From: JAEXNA01 sp041676625
GTDB taxonomy: Bacteria; Vulcanimicrobiota; Xenobia; Xenobiales; JADMJV01
Assembly (NCBI GenBank): GCA_041676625.1
Contig: JBAYRN010000009.1
Location: 1 to 64,000, forward strand
Reading direction: 5' to 3'
DNA: 64,000 nucleotides
The position numbers and the translations under genes are program-made. The notes under the pieces were generated by a model. It did no database searches, was not told where the DNA came from, and worked only from the letters and a program-made list of their open reading frames with translations. Positions 32,101-39,652 of the stretch are shown here, one piece after another; within the stretch, counting starts at the first letter, position 1, and each line of letters starts with the position of its first letter.

Positions 32101-32889
32101 CGGATCGATGACCAGTTGATCGGTAGGGCCGGTCGCCAGGGAGCCCCTGGAGATAGCAAATTTTTCCTCTCCCTGGAAGACGATGTTCCTCGAATCTTTG
32201 GAAGCGAGCGGTTCGAATCGCTACTGGGTTTATTCGGTGATGCCGGCCAGGGCATTTCTTCGGACACCGTCAACCACTTGATGGACAAGGCTCAAGAACG
32301 GGTAGAAAACCAGCACTTCGAACAGCGGGAAAACTCCCACAAGTACGACGCCGTGAACCGGATCCAGCGAGAGACCTTTTACAAAATGAGGGAGAGCGTG
32401 CTGACCGGCCAGGAGGATCCGGTTGAGTTCGTGGCCGACTTCAGTACTCGAGGGTTCGCGAACCTGGTTCGGGAGCGGTTGGGCGCGAAGGGCAAATACC
32501 AGGCCTCGGAGGTTCGTGAGGCCGTCCGGGAATTGGCCCACGACCACAAGATCCCGGTCTCTCTGCCGACTTCTGCTTCCGGCAAGCTCAAGTCCGATGA
32601 ACTCGAAGAGATCCTCTTCCCCCAGATTCAAAGCCTCTTGAGCAATCCGAATCTCTCCCCGGAGAAGCTGCGGCGCGCCACCCTGGGGCAGCTCGACGGA
32701 GCCTGGCAGGAGCACCTGGAAAACATGGATCAATTGAGAGACGGCATCCACTTCGAATCCATGACCGGACGCAAACCCGAAGAAGTCTTTGTAGAGCGCG
32801 GCTACCAGGTGTTCGAGGGTATGATGGAGCAGCTCCAGGAGAGCCTGGCCTTGAAGCTCCTGCCCGCCGCGGGTCGCCTGAACTCTTAA
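29170..32889 (+). CDS. Enlarged SecA-like preprotein translocase ATPase
   Basis: 1239 residues against ~800-950 for SecA. Residues 1-100 are Pro/Ser/Glu-rich and disordered. NBD1 has Walker A MRTGEGKTL (~210), the TYVSDRALGFDFLRD motif and Walker B DEVDEVAIDEARTP (~318); the preprotein cross-linking domain follows (GRVSDGKRYSNGLHQALEAKEG). NBD2 (~617-985) is about twice normal and seems to contain two tandem ~180-residue units; VATNMAGRGANI and GLYVIGTERAASRRIDDQLIGRAGRQG are close to the family. The helical scaffold/wing region ends with a recognisable HWD-type hairpin, but the C-terminal zinc motif is missing. Probably an accessory SecA; the M28 peptidase gene follows after 21 bases. Confidence 0.88.
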   Translation: MKAQVTSSGGQIAPTNRAVVRESSKPAPGPESTPEPSDVFRSEALLEAPTKDDKVASPERRSEASQPAIASPSSARSTNSGSPAVLTQLDETPVPEQPPGEKGLTLAELARSATQGIRNLVLGDQLKPFRAELEAINQAADQAAELKTPQQFAAKTAEFKARLAQGEPLDSMRVEAYAVAREAAKQATGMFAFDCQVLGALAMDDGHISEMRTGEGKTLTAVLPLYLNALAGQGAHLITVNETLARRDAEWMGPIFEKLGMSVGCVTEDQGPTEKKAGYNCDVTYVSDRALGFDFLRDRGALDPAERVQRGMFFALIDEVDEVAIDEARTPMIMSGKAGVASPDYEVFRTIVKDLVPGEDFNIDEESRSAWLTDGGLRLVENEVTLLEARQALSTAAPRSEEALQAQQTLEKGQLLRGAIRRENTAQKTFDDLEYEKPNPFARAVGLNGKYDRQAARSAESALKVATQIRENLSNDVPTVDLYSEENLPRIHYLEASLKAHTLFVRGKDYTVEDDEVKIVDTNKGRVSDGKRYSNGLHQALEAKEGLPVGAETKTISKITMPELIAQYERKAGMTGTGKTSEAEFLKLYGLDVIEIPTNKPVIRTDHPDLVFANKETKFQAVVEEAMKAASEGRPILVGTVSVNSNREVAARLLKAGWPPDKLQILNAERVKGGEDFHDSNAGRSGTITLTTGERGDSVQPDPVNYKKMAFLAFSALAEGKPVLIDTDRPEDAEQVRAWLESAGPVMTDRVDPEARGVQIRVRKNREQPAPEGLLHIDAAEHTVGKAHRFKLEENDLADLVPRVLELFAEGEPVILEAAGSKGLSEAAEQLLDRGLGLEALPMVCEGKEKENAMIELAGRSGVITVATNMAGRGANIKPDLIAIERLAEAAFEPASNGQPVTVSVQKESQATKIQRLLEDHIETVIARTPEQQAKPGQVLLRVEKQPLKPTEGEFLDGADFATGGLYVIGTERAASRRIDDQLIGRAGRQGAPGDSKFFLSLEDDVPRIFGSERFESLLGLFGDAGQGISSDTVNHLMDKAQERVENQHFEQRENSHKYDAVNRIQRETFYKMRESVLTGQEDPVEFVADFSTRGFANLVRERLGAKGKYQASEVREAVRELAHDHKIPVSLPTSASGKLKSDELEEILFPQIQSLLSNPNLSPEKLRRATLGQLDGAWQEHLENMDQLRDGIHFESMTGRKPEEVFVERGYQVFEGMMEQLQESLALKLLPAAGRLNS

Positions 32890-32910
32890 ATTTCGCCGCT
32901 GGAGGTCATT

Positions 32911-34284
32911 TTGAAAGTCTTTATTCTCGGGTTTTTGTGCCTGTTGCTCCTGCAGCCGATCGCGGCTCAACAAGTCTCCGACTATCAACAAACCGCCGAC
33001 TCCATCGTGGAGAAAGCGCGAACCTCGGAGCTTGGCTGGGCGCGGCTCAGCACCATCTGCACGCTCTACCCTCACCGCCTTTCCGGGACCACTGCGCTGG
33101 AAGAGGCGATCGACTGGGTCCTGGAAGAGATGGAGGCTGACGGATTCGACCGGGTGACCACCCAGGAAGTCATCGTGCCCCACTGGGAGCGCGGGGTTGA
33201 ACGGCTGACGGTTTTGAAGGAAAAGCCCGAAGAGTTGACCGTGATGGCCCTCGGGGGCTCGGTTTCAACCCCGGCCGAAGGCATCGAAGCCGAGCTTCTG
33301 GTGGTGGAGAGTTACGAAGAGCTGGATCAACGGCGCGAAGAAGCCAGAGGCAAGATCGTGGTCTTCAACGTACCCTTCACCACCTACGGGGAGACGGTGG
33401 GATATCGTATAACTGGAGCCTCCCGGGCCGCCGACGCCGGTGCAGTGGCGGCCCTACTCCGTTCGGTCACGCCGAATTCGCTGGCTACCCCGCACACCGG
33501 CGTGATGTACTACGACAAAGAGAGCAACAAGGTTCCTTTTGGGGCCATCACGCCCGAGGCCGCCATGCATTTTCATCGCCTTCAAGAGAAGGGCGTGAAG
33601 GTGAAAGTGCGTCTGGTGTTGGAGACCAGGGAGTATCCGGATGCTGTTTCCCGCAACGTGATCGCCGAGATTCGAGGCTCCGAATATCCCGAGGAAGTGA
33701 TCGTGCTGGGAGGGCACATCGACGGGTGGGACATCGGGGAAGGGGCCCACGACGACGCGGGCGGCTGCCTGATGACCTGGGAAGCCCTGCGAATCCTGAA
33801 AGATCTTGGCCTAAAGCCGAAGCGTACCATTCGGGTGGTGCTCTGGACCAATGAAGAGAACGGCTTACAGGGAGCCAGGGCCTATCGAGATTTGCAAGAT
33901 CTTGAGCTCAAGAATCACGTTCTGGCCATTGAATCGGATTACGGAACCTTTCACCCTACAGGGTACGCCTTCAGCGGGCAGAAAAAGGCTCTGGAGACCT
34001 TGCAAGAGGTGCTCGGCTTGCTGAAGGATTCGGTGGGAGAGATGTCTGTACGCACCCCGGGCGGGGGCGCCGACATCGGACCGCTGATGAAAGAAGGAGT
34101 ACCGGGGGCTGCTCTCACTCACCAGAGCGAGCGCTACTTCTGGTATCACCACAGCCCGGCCGACACTCTGGACAAGATCGACCAGGAGGATTTCAGGAAC
34201 TGTGTGGCCACTCTGGCGGTTACAGTTTACGTGGTGGCGGATCTTCCTACCAGACTACCCTTCGGAATTCCCGAAGACAAATAG
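32911..34284 (+). CDS. M28-family zinc aminopeptidase (carboxypeptidase Q-like), secreted
   Basis: A 457-residue exported peptidase. The TTG start at 32911 is preceded by GGAGG (32901-32905). Signal peptide: VFILGFLCLLLLQPIAA. A PA-like domain occupies residues ~120-240. The M28 catalytic core shows the zinc ligands GGHIDGWDIG, HDDAGG, TNEENGLQGA, ESDYG and a late HHSPADT histidine. Such enzymes trim peptides in the periplasm or outside. It lies 21 bases after the SecA-like gene and 12 bases before the protein kinase gene. Confidence 0.92.
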   Translation: MKVFILGFLCLLLLQPIAAQQVSDYQQTADSIVEKARTSELGWARLSTICTLYPHRLSGTTALEEAIDWVLEEMEADGFDRVTTQEVIVPHWERGVERLTVLKEKPEELTVMALGGSVSTPAEGIEAELLVVESYEELDQRREEARGKIVVFNVPFTTYGETVGYRITGASRAADAGAVAALLRSVTPNSLATPHTGVMYYDKESNKVPFGAITPEAAMHFHRLQEKGVKVKVRLVLETREYPDAVSRNVIAEIRGSEYPEEVIVLGGHIDGWDIGEGAHDDAGGCLMTWEALRILKDLGLKPKRTIRVVLWTNEENGLQGARAYRDLQDLELKNHVLAIESDYGTFHPTGYAFSGQKKALETLQEVLGLLKDSVGEMSVRTPGGGADIGPLMKEGVPGAALTHQSERYFWYHHSPADTLDKIDQEDFRNCVATLAVTVYVVADLPTRLPFGIPEDK

Positions 34285-34296
34285 GGGGCAAAAACA

Positions 34297-35919
34297 GTGA
34301 ACGAGAGACGAGACTTAGGTGACGGGACCGGCCGCACGGCTCTCCAGGACGGCTCGGTGGTGGGTGGCTACAAGGTCTTCTACCTCGCTTCGGGGGGCAT
34401 GAGTTGCGTCTACAAGAGCGAGGCTCAAGGCAAGACCGTGGTCTTGAAAGAGGTGGCGGCCTCCAACACTCGGGAAGTGCCGTCTCTCATCTCTGAGAAA
34501 AACTTACTGGAACGCCTGAAGCATCCCGGGGTGGTGAACTTCGAGGCGTTTTTTAATGAAGACGGCTACTACTACCTGGTCCTGGACTACATCAACGGAA
34601 CCCCTCTCTCGACCTATCTCAACCCGAACAACCTGGCCGAACCCGAAACGGTGGCCGAGTGGGGGATCCAGCTCTGCGAAATCTTCGACTACCTGCACGC
34701 CCAGGAACCGCCCGTCATCTACCGCGATCTCAAGGCGGAAAACGTCATGCTGCACGACGGCAAGGTTTGCCTGATCGATTTCGGAATTGCCCGGCTGCAC
34801 AAAGGAGCCAGAGCCAAGGACACCGAGTTGATGGGCAGCCCCGCTACCGCCTCGCCCGAGCACTACGGAGGGGCTGAAACCGATGCCCGCTCCGACATCT
34901 ATACCCTGGGTGCATCGCTGTACGAATTACTCACCGGCGGGCGACGCAAGCAGATCGGGGCTTTTCAGTTCGCCCCGGTTCGGGAGCTAAACCCCCGGGT
35001 AAGTCCGGAACTGGAAAAAGTGATTACTAAGGCGACCTCCTTTAAGCCCCAGGATCGCTACCAGAGTACCAGGGAGATGCGCAACGCTCTGCTCCGGGCA
35101 TTAGGGCGCGAGGTTCCTAAAGAGACGGCAAAGGTTGAGGAACCTCGACGCTCCGGGGTGCCAGTCAGTGCGCTGGTGATCTTGTTTCTGGTGATCGGTC
35201 TGGGAGGATACGCCTACAAGTGGTACCAGGATTCGCAAAGTCCGTTTTATGGCGGCCCTGCCAAATCCATCGGGACCTACGAAGCCAGCCTGAACATCGA
35301 CATCTTCCGAGCGGGCGAGGTCAACGGCAAGCAAGCCGTGCTGCTGGGTGAAGATATCGGCCTGTTCGAGGTCAGCCCGAGTAACGAGTACACAGCAGTC
35401 GATCGTTCGCAAAAGCTTGCCAGTCGGCTCAACGCCATGTATCACCAGCCCTGCATCGCTTGCGGCGGTACCGGACTGGAAACAGCCGACATCAAGATGG
35501 GGCGGCACAGCAAGAGCAACGAAGTGGTGGTCTTTTACGCCCACATGCACGGTCCGAAGGTGGAGTGGGGCCCGGAACTTCTGGCTACCGTGAGCGCCAA
35601 GCAGGCCGAAGCCCTGGGTGTGACCCCACGCTTTGCGGCGGGCTACTGGCGCGATCTCGTTCGAGACACGGTGAGCTTGTCTCGGGGCTTTGACGTGAAA
35701 GAATCGGTGATGGGACCGGAGCTTTCCTCGGCACTTTTAAAGGCCAGGGATAAGATCAAGCGAGATTCTGAGCAACTTGCCAACCTCCGGGCGGTCCTGG
35801 AGGAATTGACCGGCAAACAGTCCCTAAAACTCAGGGAACTATTCCTGAACGTTCCCGATATCAACCCGAAGCCTGACCGGTTTGTCAACGTGAAGGGGTT
35901 CGAACCGCTCAGCCTTTAG
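34297..35919 (+). CDS. Membrane Ser/Thr protein kinase with an extracytoplasmic domain
   Basis: 540 residues, GTG start with AGGGGG upstream. The Hanks-type kinase domain spans ~20-270: glycine loop YLASGGMSCVYKSE, lysine in TVVLKEV, catalytic loop YRDLKAENVML (HRD histidine replaced by tyrosine, D144), DFG near 161, and SPE in place of APE. One membrane helix (VSALVILFLVIGLGGYAY, ~290-310) is followed by a ~225-residue C-terminal domain containing CIACGGTGLE and no known sensor fold. PASTA repeats are absent. Substrates unknown. It overlaps the convergent phosphatase gene by 4 bases at the stops. Confidence 0.9.
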   Translation: MNERRDLGDGTGRTALQDGSVVGGYKVFYLASGGMSCVYKSEAQGKTVVLKEVAASNTREVPSLISEKNLLERLKHPGVVNFEAFFNEDGYYYLVLDYINGTPLSTYLNPNNLAEPETVAEWGIQLCEIFDYLHAQEPPVIYRDLKAENVMLHDGKVCLIDFGIARLHKGARAKDTELMGSPATASPEHYGGAETDARSDIYTLGASLYELLTGGRRKQIGAFQFAPVRELNPRVSPELEKVITKATSFKPQDRYQSTREMRNALLRALGREVPKETAKVEEPRRSGVPVSALVILFLVIGLGGYAYKWYQDSQSPFYGGPAKSIGTYEASLNIDIFRAGEVNGKQAVLLGEDIGLFEVSPSNEYTAVDRSQKLASRLNAMYHQPCIACGGTGLETADIKMGRHSKSNEVVVFYAHMHGPKVEWGPELLATVSAKQAEALGVTPRFAAGYWRDLVRDTVSLSRGFDVKESVMGPELSSALLKARDKIKRDSEQLANLRAVLEELTGKQSLKLRELFLNVPDINPKPDRFVNVKGFEPLSL

Positions 35920-36491
35920 GAGACCAACTCCCCCAACTGGCGAATCTCTGCGGGTTGAAAGTGCTTGATCTCCATGTGCTCGGTCAGGTCTCGACCCGCC
36001 ATTTCCAACTGCAGAAACCGCAAAGGGTCGCCGTGGGATACCAGCAAGATGGTGGCCCCCTGGTACTGCTTTTCCAACCCCTCGATGACTCGCCGCAACC
36101 GGTAAGCCAGATGGCGCGGCGACTCGGCGCCGTAAGGGGTGTGATGCGGGTCCTTGCTGTCGGCGACCCAGACCAACTTGTATTCCTCGGTAGCCCGCCC
36201 CTCGAGTTTTCCGAAAAAGCGCTCCCGCAGCCCCGGCTGAAGCGTGATTTCGGGCTTGCACTTCAATGTTTCCTTCACGATCTGGGCCGTCTCCCGGGCC
36301 CGGCAGAAGTCCGAGGACACGATCATCGTGTAGCGCGGCAAGGAGCTCTCCTGAGCCGCAGCGCGGGCCTGCTCTTTTCCCTTATCACTCAATCCGTAAA
36401 GCTCTCGTCCAGCTTTCGGATCGCTAATGATCAAACTCTGCCGATTGGCCAGACTTTCCCCGTGGCGCATGAGGTAGTAGTGGTTTACCAT
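35916..36491 (-). CDS. Histidine phosphatase superfamily protein (phosphoglycerate mutase-like)
   Basis: A 191-residue branch-1 histidine phosphatase. The catalytic phosphohistidine is H10 in LMRHGES; supporting residues appear in SSDFCRARETAQ, ERFFGKLEGR and the second histidine in LLVSHGDPLRF. Family members include phosphoglycerate mutases, sugar phosphatases and cobalamin enzymes, so the substrate is unassigned. The gene overlaps the kinase gene tail-to-tail. It has no clear Shine-Dalgarno, and a CATG at its start also provides a potential plus-strand ATG. Confidence 0.88.
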   Translation of the reverse strand: MVNHYYLMRHGESLANRQSLIISDPKAGRELYGLSDKGKEQARAAAQESSLPRYTMIVSSDFCRARETAQIVKETLKCKPEITLQPGLRERFFGKLEGRATEEYKLVWVADSKDPHHTPYGAESPRHLAYRLRRVIEGLEKQYQGATILLVSHGDPLRFLQLEMAGRDLTEHMEIKHFQPAEIRQLGELVS

Positions 36492-36591
36492 GGGGAGTGG
36501 TTCTTATTTCGAGGCTAGAACCCTGGGATCAAACCACCACCAGGTTTGCCTCAACGGCTTTCGAAAGAACACGCTGTTGCCCGAACAAGAG

Positions 36592-37761
36592 ATGATAGAA
36601 GATGTTTTGCTGCCCCTGGTGCAGGTCGCCAACCTGTGGCAGGCTGGGGAAGTTCGCGTTGAATTTGAAGGCGGGCTCAAGGTAGAGATTCGGGGGGCGG
36701 GAGACCGGCGGGAGTGGCTCGAGGGGTTCGTGGAACGACTCCGAGCAGAGGAAGTCTCCCCCGATCCCGGGGAAGCGGCGCTGCAGAAGGCGGTTCGAGC
36801 AAGTCTTGATAAAGGTCTGAAGAAAGTGGTGCTGGCAGCCGCCGGTCCGGCCGACCAGGAGCCTCGAGCGGTCCGACTCGAAGCTTCGAAGACCCTGTGG
36901 GGCCAGGCCCGGCTAGAACCGGAGAGCTTTCTTCTCCTGCTCGAACTCCCCGGCCCGCTACCGGCAAAGCTGCCAGAGACCCTTCAGCAGGGGCTGGAGC
37001 GCTACTGCTGCAGCGACCGAACCCGGGTCTTTTGCGGACCGGAGATCAAGGCCTTCCGAAGGCCGGAGCCAGGCCTCTCGGTGGGCCTCTGGGCCTGGGC
37101 CGATGAAAAAGGGGGGGTGCCGCTCGGAGAGTCGTTCAAGGGGGTAGACGAGCAAGGACTGGCGCGCAACGAGTTGACCTTCGGGACTTTCCGGACCTGT
37201 CTGATGGGAAAAGGAGTGGCCGGTAGTTCCGCCCGGAGCGTGCTGACCCTGACCCAGCACAAGAAACCCGTACCCTCCCGGGCCATCTGGCTCTGGCAAG
37301 GCACCCGGATCGCCCATCACGATTTTGACTGGCCCTGCGACACCCTGGCCCTCACCCTTTTCCTGGCCGCCCCGAAAGACACGGTAGGAGACCCGCTGTG
37401 CCGGGAGGACCGGATGGAAGAACTCCTGGAGCAGGCCTGCCGGGACATCCAACCCTCTCTGGAGATGCTGGTGGGGGAATACAACCGCTACACTCCCCGG
37501 ATCGAGCGGTCCACTATGGGCTGCTGGACTCTCCTGCTGGCCGGCAGCCTGGCCCTGGCCGGAGTGGCTGCCCCCTGGCTTGGGGGAAAGCTCGCATTTT
37601 GGTTGGGGGGCCTGACGGGGGTTGCCCTCATCGTTTATGAATATCGCTCCCGCCATCGGGAGCGGTACTCCGTGGGCCGGGGACTGCAACGACTGCTAGA
37701 GGCGGTGGAGGACAGTCAAGGGCAAAGAGTCTGGAAAAAGTTCACTGCAGACTTTCTTTGA
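36592..37761 (+). CDS. Unknown protein with two C-terminal membrane helices
   Basis: 389 residues if started at ATG 36592 (MIEDVLLPLVQ); the frame extends to ATG 36490, which would overlap the divergent phosphatase start and leave no promoter room, so the later start is preferred. The N-terminal ~300 residues are soluble and contain a segment rich in Glu/Arg; residues ~300-355 hold two membrane spans (CWTLLLAGSLALAGVAA and LAFWLGGLTGVALIVYEY) and a basic cytoplasmic tail. No family was recognised. It overlaps the convergent ABC-F gene by 20 bases. Confidence 0.65.
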   Translation: MIEDVLLPLVQVANLWQAGEVRVEFEGGLKVEIRGAGDRREWLEGFVERLRAEEVSPDPGEAALQKAVRASLDKGLKKVVLAAAGPADQEPRAVRLEASKTLWGQARLEPESFLLLLELPGPLPAKLPETLQQGLERYCCSDRTRVFCGPEIKAFRRPEPGLSVGLWAWADEKGGVPLGESFKGVDEQGLARNELTFGTFRTCLMGKGVAGSSARSVLTLTQHKKPVPSRAIWLWQGTRIAHHDFDWPCDTLALTLFLAAPKDTVGDPLCREDRMEELLEQACRDIQPSLEMLVGEYNRYTPRIERSTMGCWTLLLAGSLALAGVAAPWLGGKLAFWLGGLTGVALIVYEYRSRHRERYSVGRGLQRLLEAVEDSQGQRVWKKFTADFL

Positions 37762-39652
37762 GCTCCTCCAGCTCGGCCCACCGCTCCATGCCTTGCTCCA
37801 ATTTCTGTTCGAGCTCCAGCTTCTTTTTGAAAAGTTCCTTCACTTTACCGTACTGTCCGGCCACTTCCGCAAGTTCATCGTCTAGCGTGGTGATCTCTTC
37901 CTCCCAGCGGGGAATGGCCTCCTCCAGCTCCGCCAACTGCCGCTGCTCTTTGTAGGACAGCTTTCTACGTGCCGGGCTCTCCAGCACCTCATTGGGAACC
38001 TGGGTTGTAGGGGTCGGCGCTGCTTCTTTGCGCAGGAAAAACTCGGCGTCAACCTCATCCAAAACCGCCGGAGTCGTTTCCTCGATCCAACCGTCTCGAA
38101 ACACCAGTATTCGGTCGCACAATCTCTGTAGAAGAAATCGATCGTGACTCGCCACGACCAGGCAACCCGGAAAACCGTCCAGGAAGAACTCCAGGCGGGA
38201 GAGGGTGTCGATGTCCAGATCGTTGGTAGGCTCGTCGGCCAGAATGAGGTTGGGTCGGGTCATCAGGATCCGCAGCAACTCCAGGCGCTTGCGCTCTCCT
38301 CCCGACAGGCGCCGTAGGGGCGTGGCGTGCTGAGAGCCGGTGAACAGAAACATCTCCAGCAAGCGCGCCGCCGTGAGTTCTTTTCCATTGGAAAGCGGGA
38401 CGAAATGCGCCACATCTTTCAGCGCGTCGAGAACCCGGGTTTCCGGGTCCAGGTGGCCCAAGCGGTCGGTGTGCTGATCGAAGTAACCCGTCTGCACGGT
38501 CTCCCCGATCTCCACCGTACCCTGCTCTGGCTCCAGTCGGGCCGCCAAAAGGTCCAGAAAGGTTGTCTTCCCCGAACCGTTGGCCCCCACCAAACCCACC
38601 CGCTCTCCCGGCTCCAACCGGAAAGAATAAGGCTTCAGAATCCGGTGCTCCTGAATCTCCAGTTGCACGACCTTCTTGCCCAGTCGACGGGTTCCCAGAT
38701 CCCAGGCCTGGTCTTCGGTCTGTCCGGGCTCTTCGATCACCCCGGAGCCGTGCTCCAGCATGGCTTGCACTCGCTGCAGTCTGGCTTTCTGCCTGGTGGA
38801 GCGAGCCTTGGGACCCTGGCGCAGCCAGGCTTTCTCCTGGCGCAAGATATTGTCGAAGCGCTCCTGACGGCGGGCCTTCTGAGCCTCTCTCTCAGCCTTG
38901 AGATCCAGGTACTGGGAATAGTTGCCCGCAAAACTCTGCAGGGTGAAATCGGCCACCTCCACGATCCGCTCACACACCCGGTCCAGAAAAAATCGGTCAT
39001 GGGTGACCATCAAGACGGTGAAGTTCGCCCCCTTCAAAAACTTCTCCAACCAGGCGATGGTGGCGATATCCAAATGGTTGGTGGGCTCATCCAGGAGCAG
39101 GATGTCCGGAGGGACCAGCAAGGTCTGAGCCAGCGCCACCCGCTTGGCTTCTCCCCCGCTCAGCCTGGCCACCGGGCGGGTGGGATCGCTGAAACCCACG
39201 GTGGTGAGAAGAGTATCGGCTCGAGTCTCCAAGTCCCAGGCGTCGTGAGTGGTCAATTGATCGGTGAGTCGATTCATCTCCTCGGATAGAGCGTCCTGTC
39301 GTTGCGGACGGGCTTCCAACTCCTGGCACAGCGCATCGTAGCGAGCCCTCAATCGGGTCAAGTCTTGGCAGCCGAGACACACCGCCTCCCGTAGAGTGAG
39401 ACCAGAGTCCGCCCGAAGCTCAGGCAGTTGGTCCAGATAGCGCAAACGGGTTCCACCACGGAGGGTGAGGTCCCCTGAGTCGGGTTTTAGCTGCTCGCTC
39501 AATATCCGAAGCAGGGTCGATTTCCCGGCCCCATTACGGCCCACCAGACCGACCTTCTCACCCTTGACCAGTGTCAGATCGACATTGCTCAGGAGTTCGC
39601 GACCTGGTAGAGAGTACTCGATTTTATGAGCGTTTAGTAGTATCACGTCCAT
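37742..39652 (-). CDS. ABC-F family ATPase (Uup/EttA-like)
   Basis: A 636-residue soluble protein with two ABC domains and no membrane segment. Domain 1: Walker A GRNGAGKST, signature LSGGEAKRVALAQ, Walker B ILLLDEPTNHLD. Domain 2: GANGSGKTT, LSGGERKRLELL, LILADEPTNDLD. A P-site-tRNA interaction linker lies between them, and a coiled-coil C-terminal domain (~565-636) resembles Uup. ABC-F proteins act on the ribosome. Its start lies 29 bases inside the end of the PglB-like gene, so the two are transcribed together. Confidence 0.93.
   Translation of the reverse strand: MDVILLNAHKIEYSLPGRELLSNVDLTLVKGEKVGLVGRNGAGKSTLLRILSEQLKPDSGDLTLRGGTRLRYLDQLPELRADSGLTLREAVCLGCQDLTRLRARYDALCQELEARPQRQDALSEEMNRLTDQLTTHDAWDLETRADTLLTTVGFSDPTRPVARLSGGEAKRVALAQTLLVPPDILLLDEPTNHLDIATIAWLEKFLKGANFTVLMVTHDRFFLDRVCERIVEVADFTLQSFAGNYSQYLDLKAEREAQKARRQERFDNILRQEKAWLRQGPKARSTRQKARLQRVQAMLEHGSGVIEEPGQTEDQAWDLGTRRLGKKVVQLEIQEHRILKPYSFRLEPGERVGLVGANGSGKTTFLDLLAARLEPEQGTVEIGETVQTGYFDQHTDRLGHLDPETRVLDALKDVAHFVPLSNGKELTAARLLEMFLFTGSQHATPLRRLSGGERKRLELLRILMTRPNLILADEPTNDLDIDTLSRLEFFLDGFPGCLVVASHDRFLLQRLCDRILVFRDGWIEETTPAVLDEVDAEFFLRKEAAPTPTTQVPNEVLESPARRKLSYKEQRQLAELEEAIPRWEEEITTLDDELAEVAGQYGKVKELFKKKLELEQKLEQGMERWAELEELKESLQ

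Noticed and set aside
32205..32220. GGTTCGAATC resembling a tRNA T-loop
   Set aside because: It lies inside the SecA-like coding sequence with no cloverleaf around it; other similar hits were also inside genes.
38327..39289. Long plus-strand open frame opposite the ABC-F gene
   Set aside because: The minus-strand ABC-F protein is certain; the opposite frame has shadow composition (Gln, Leu, Gly, His) and no motif.
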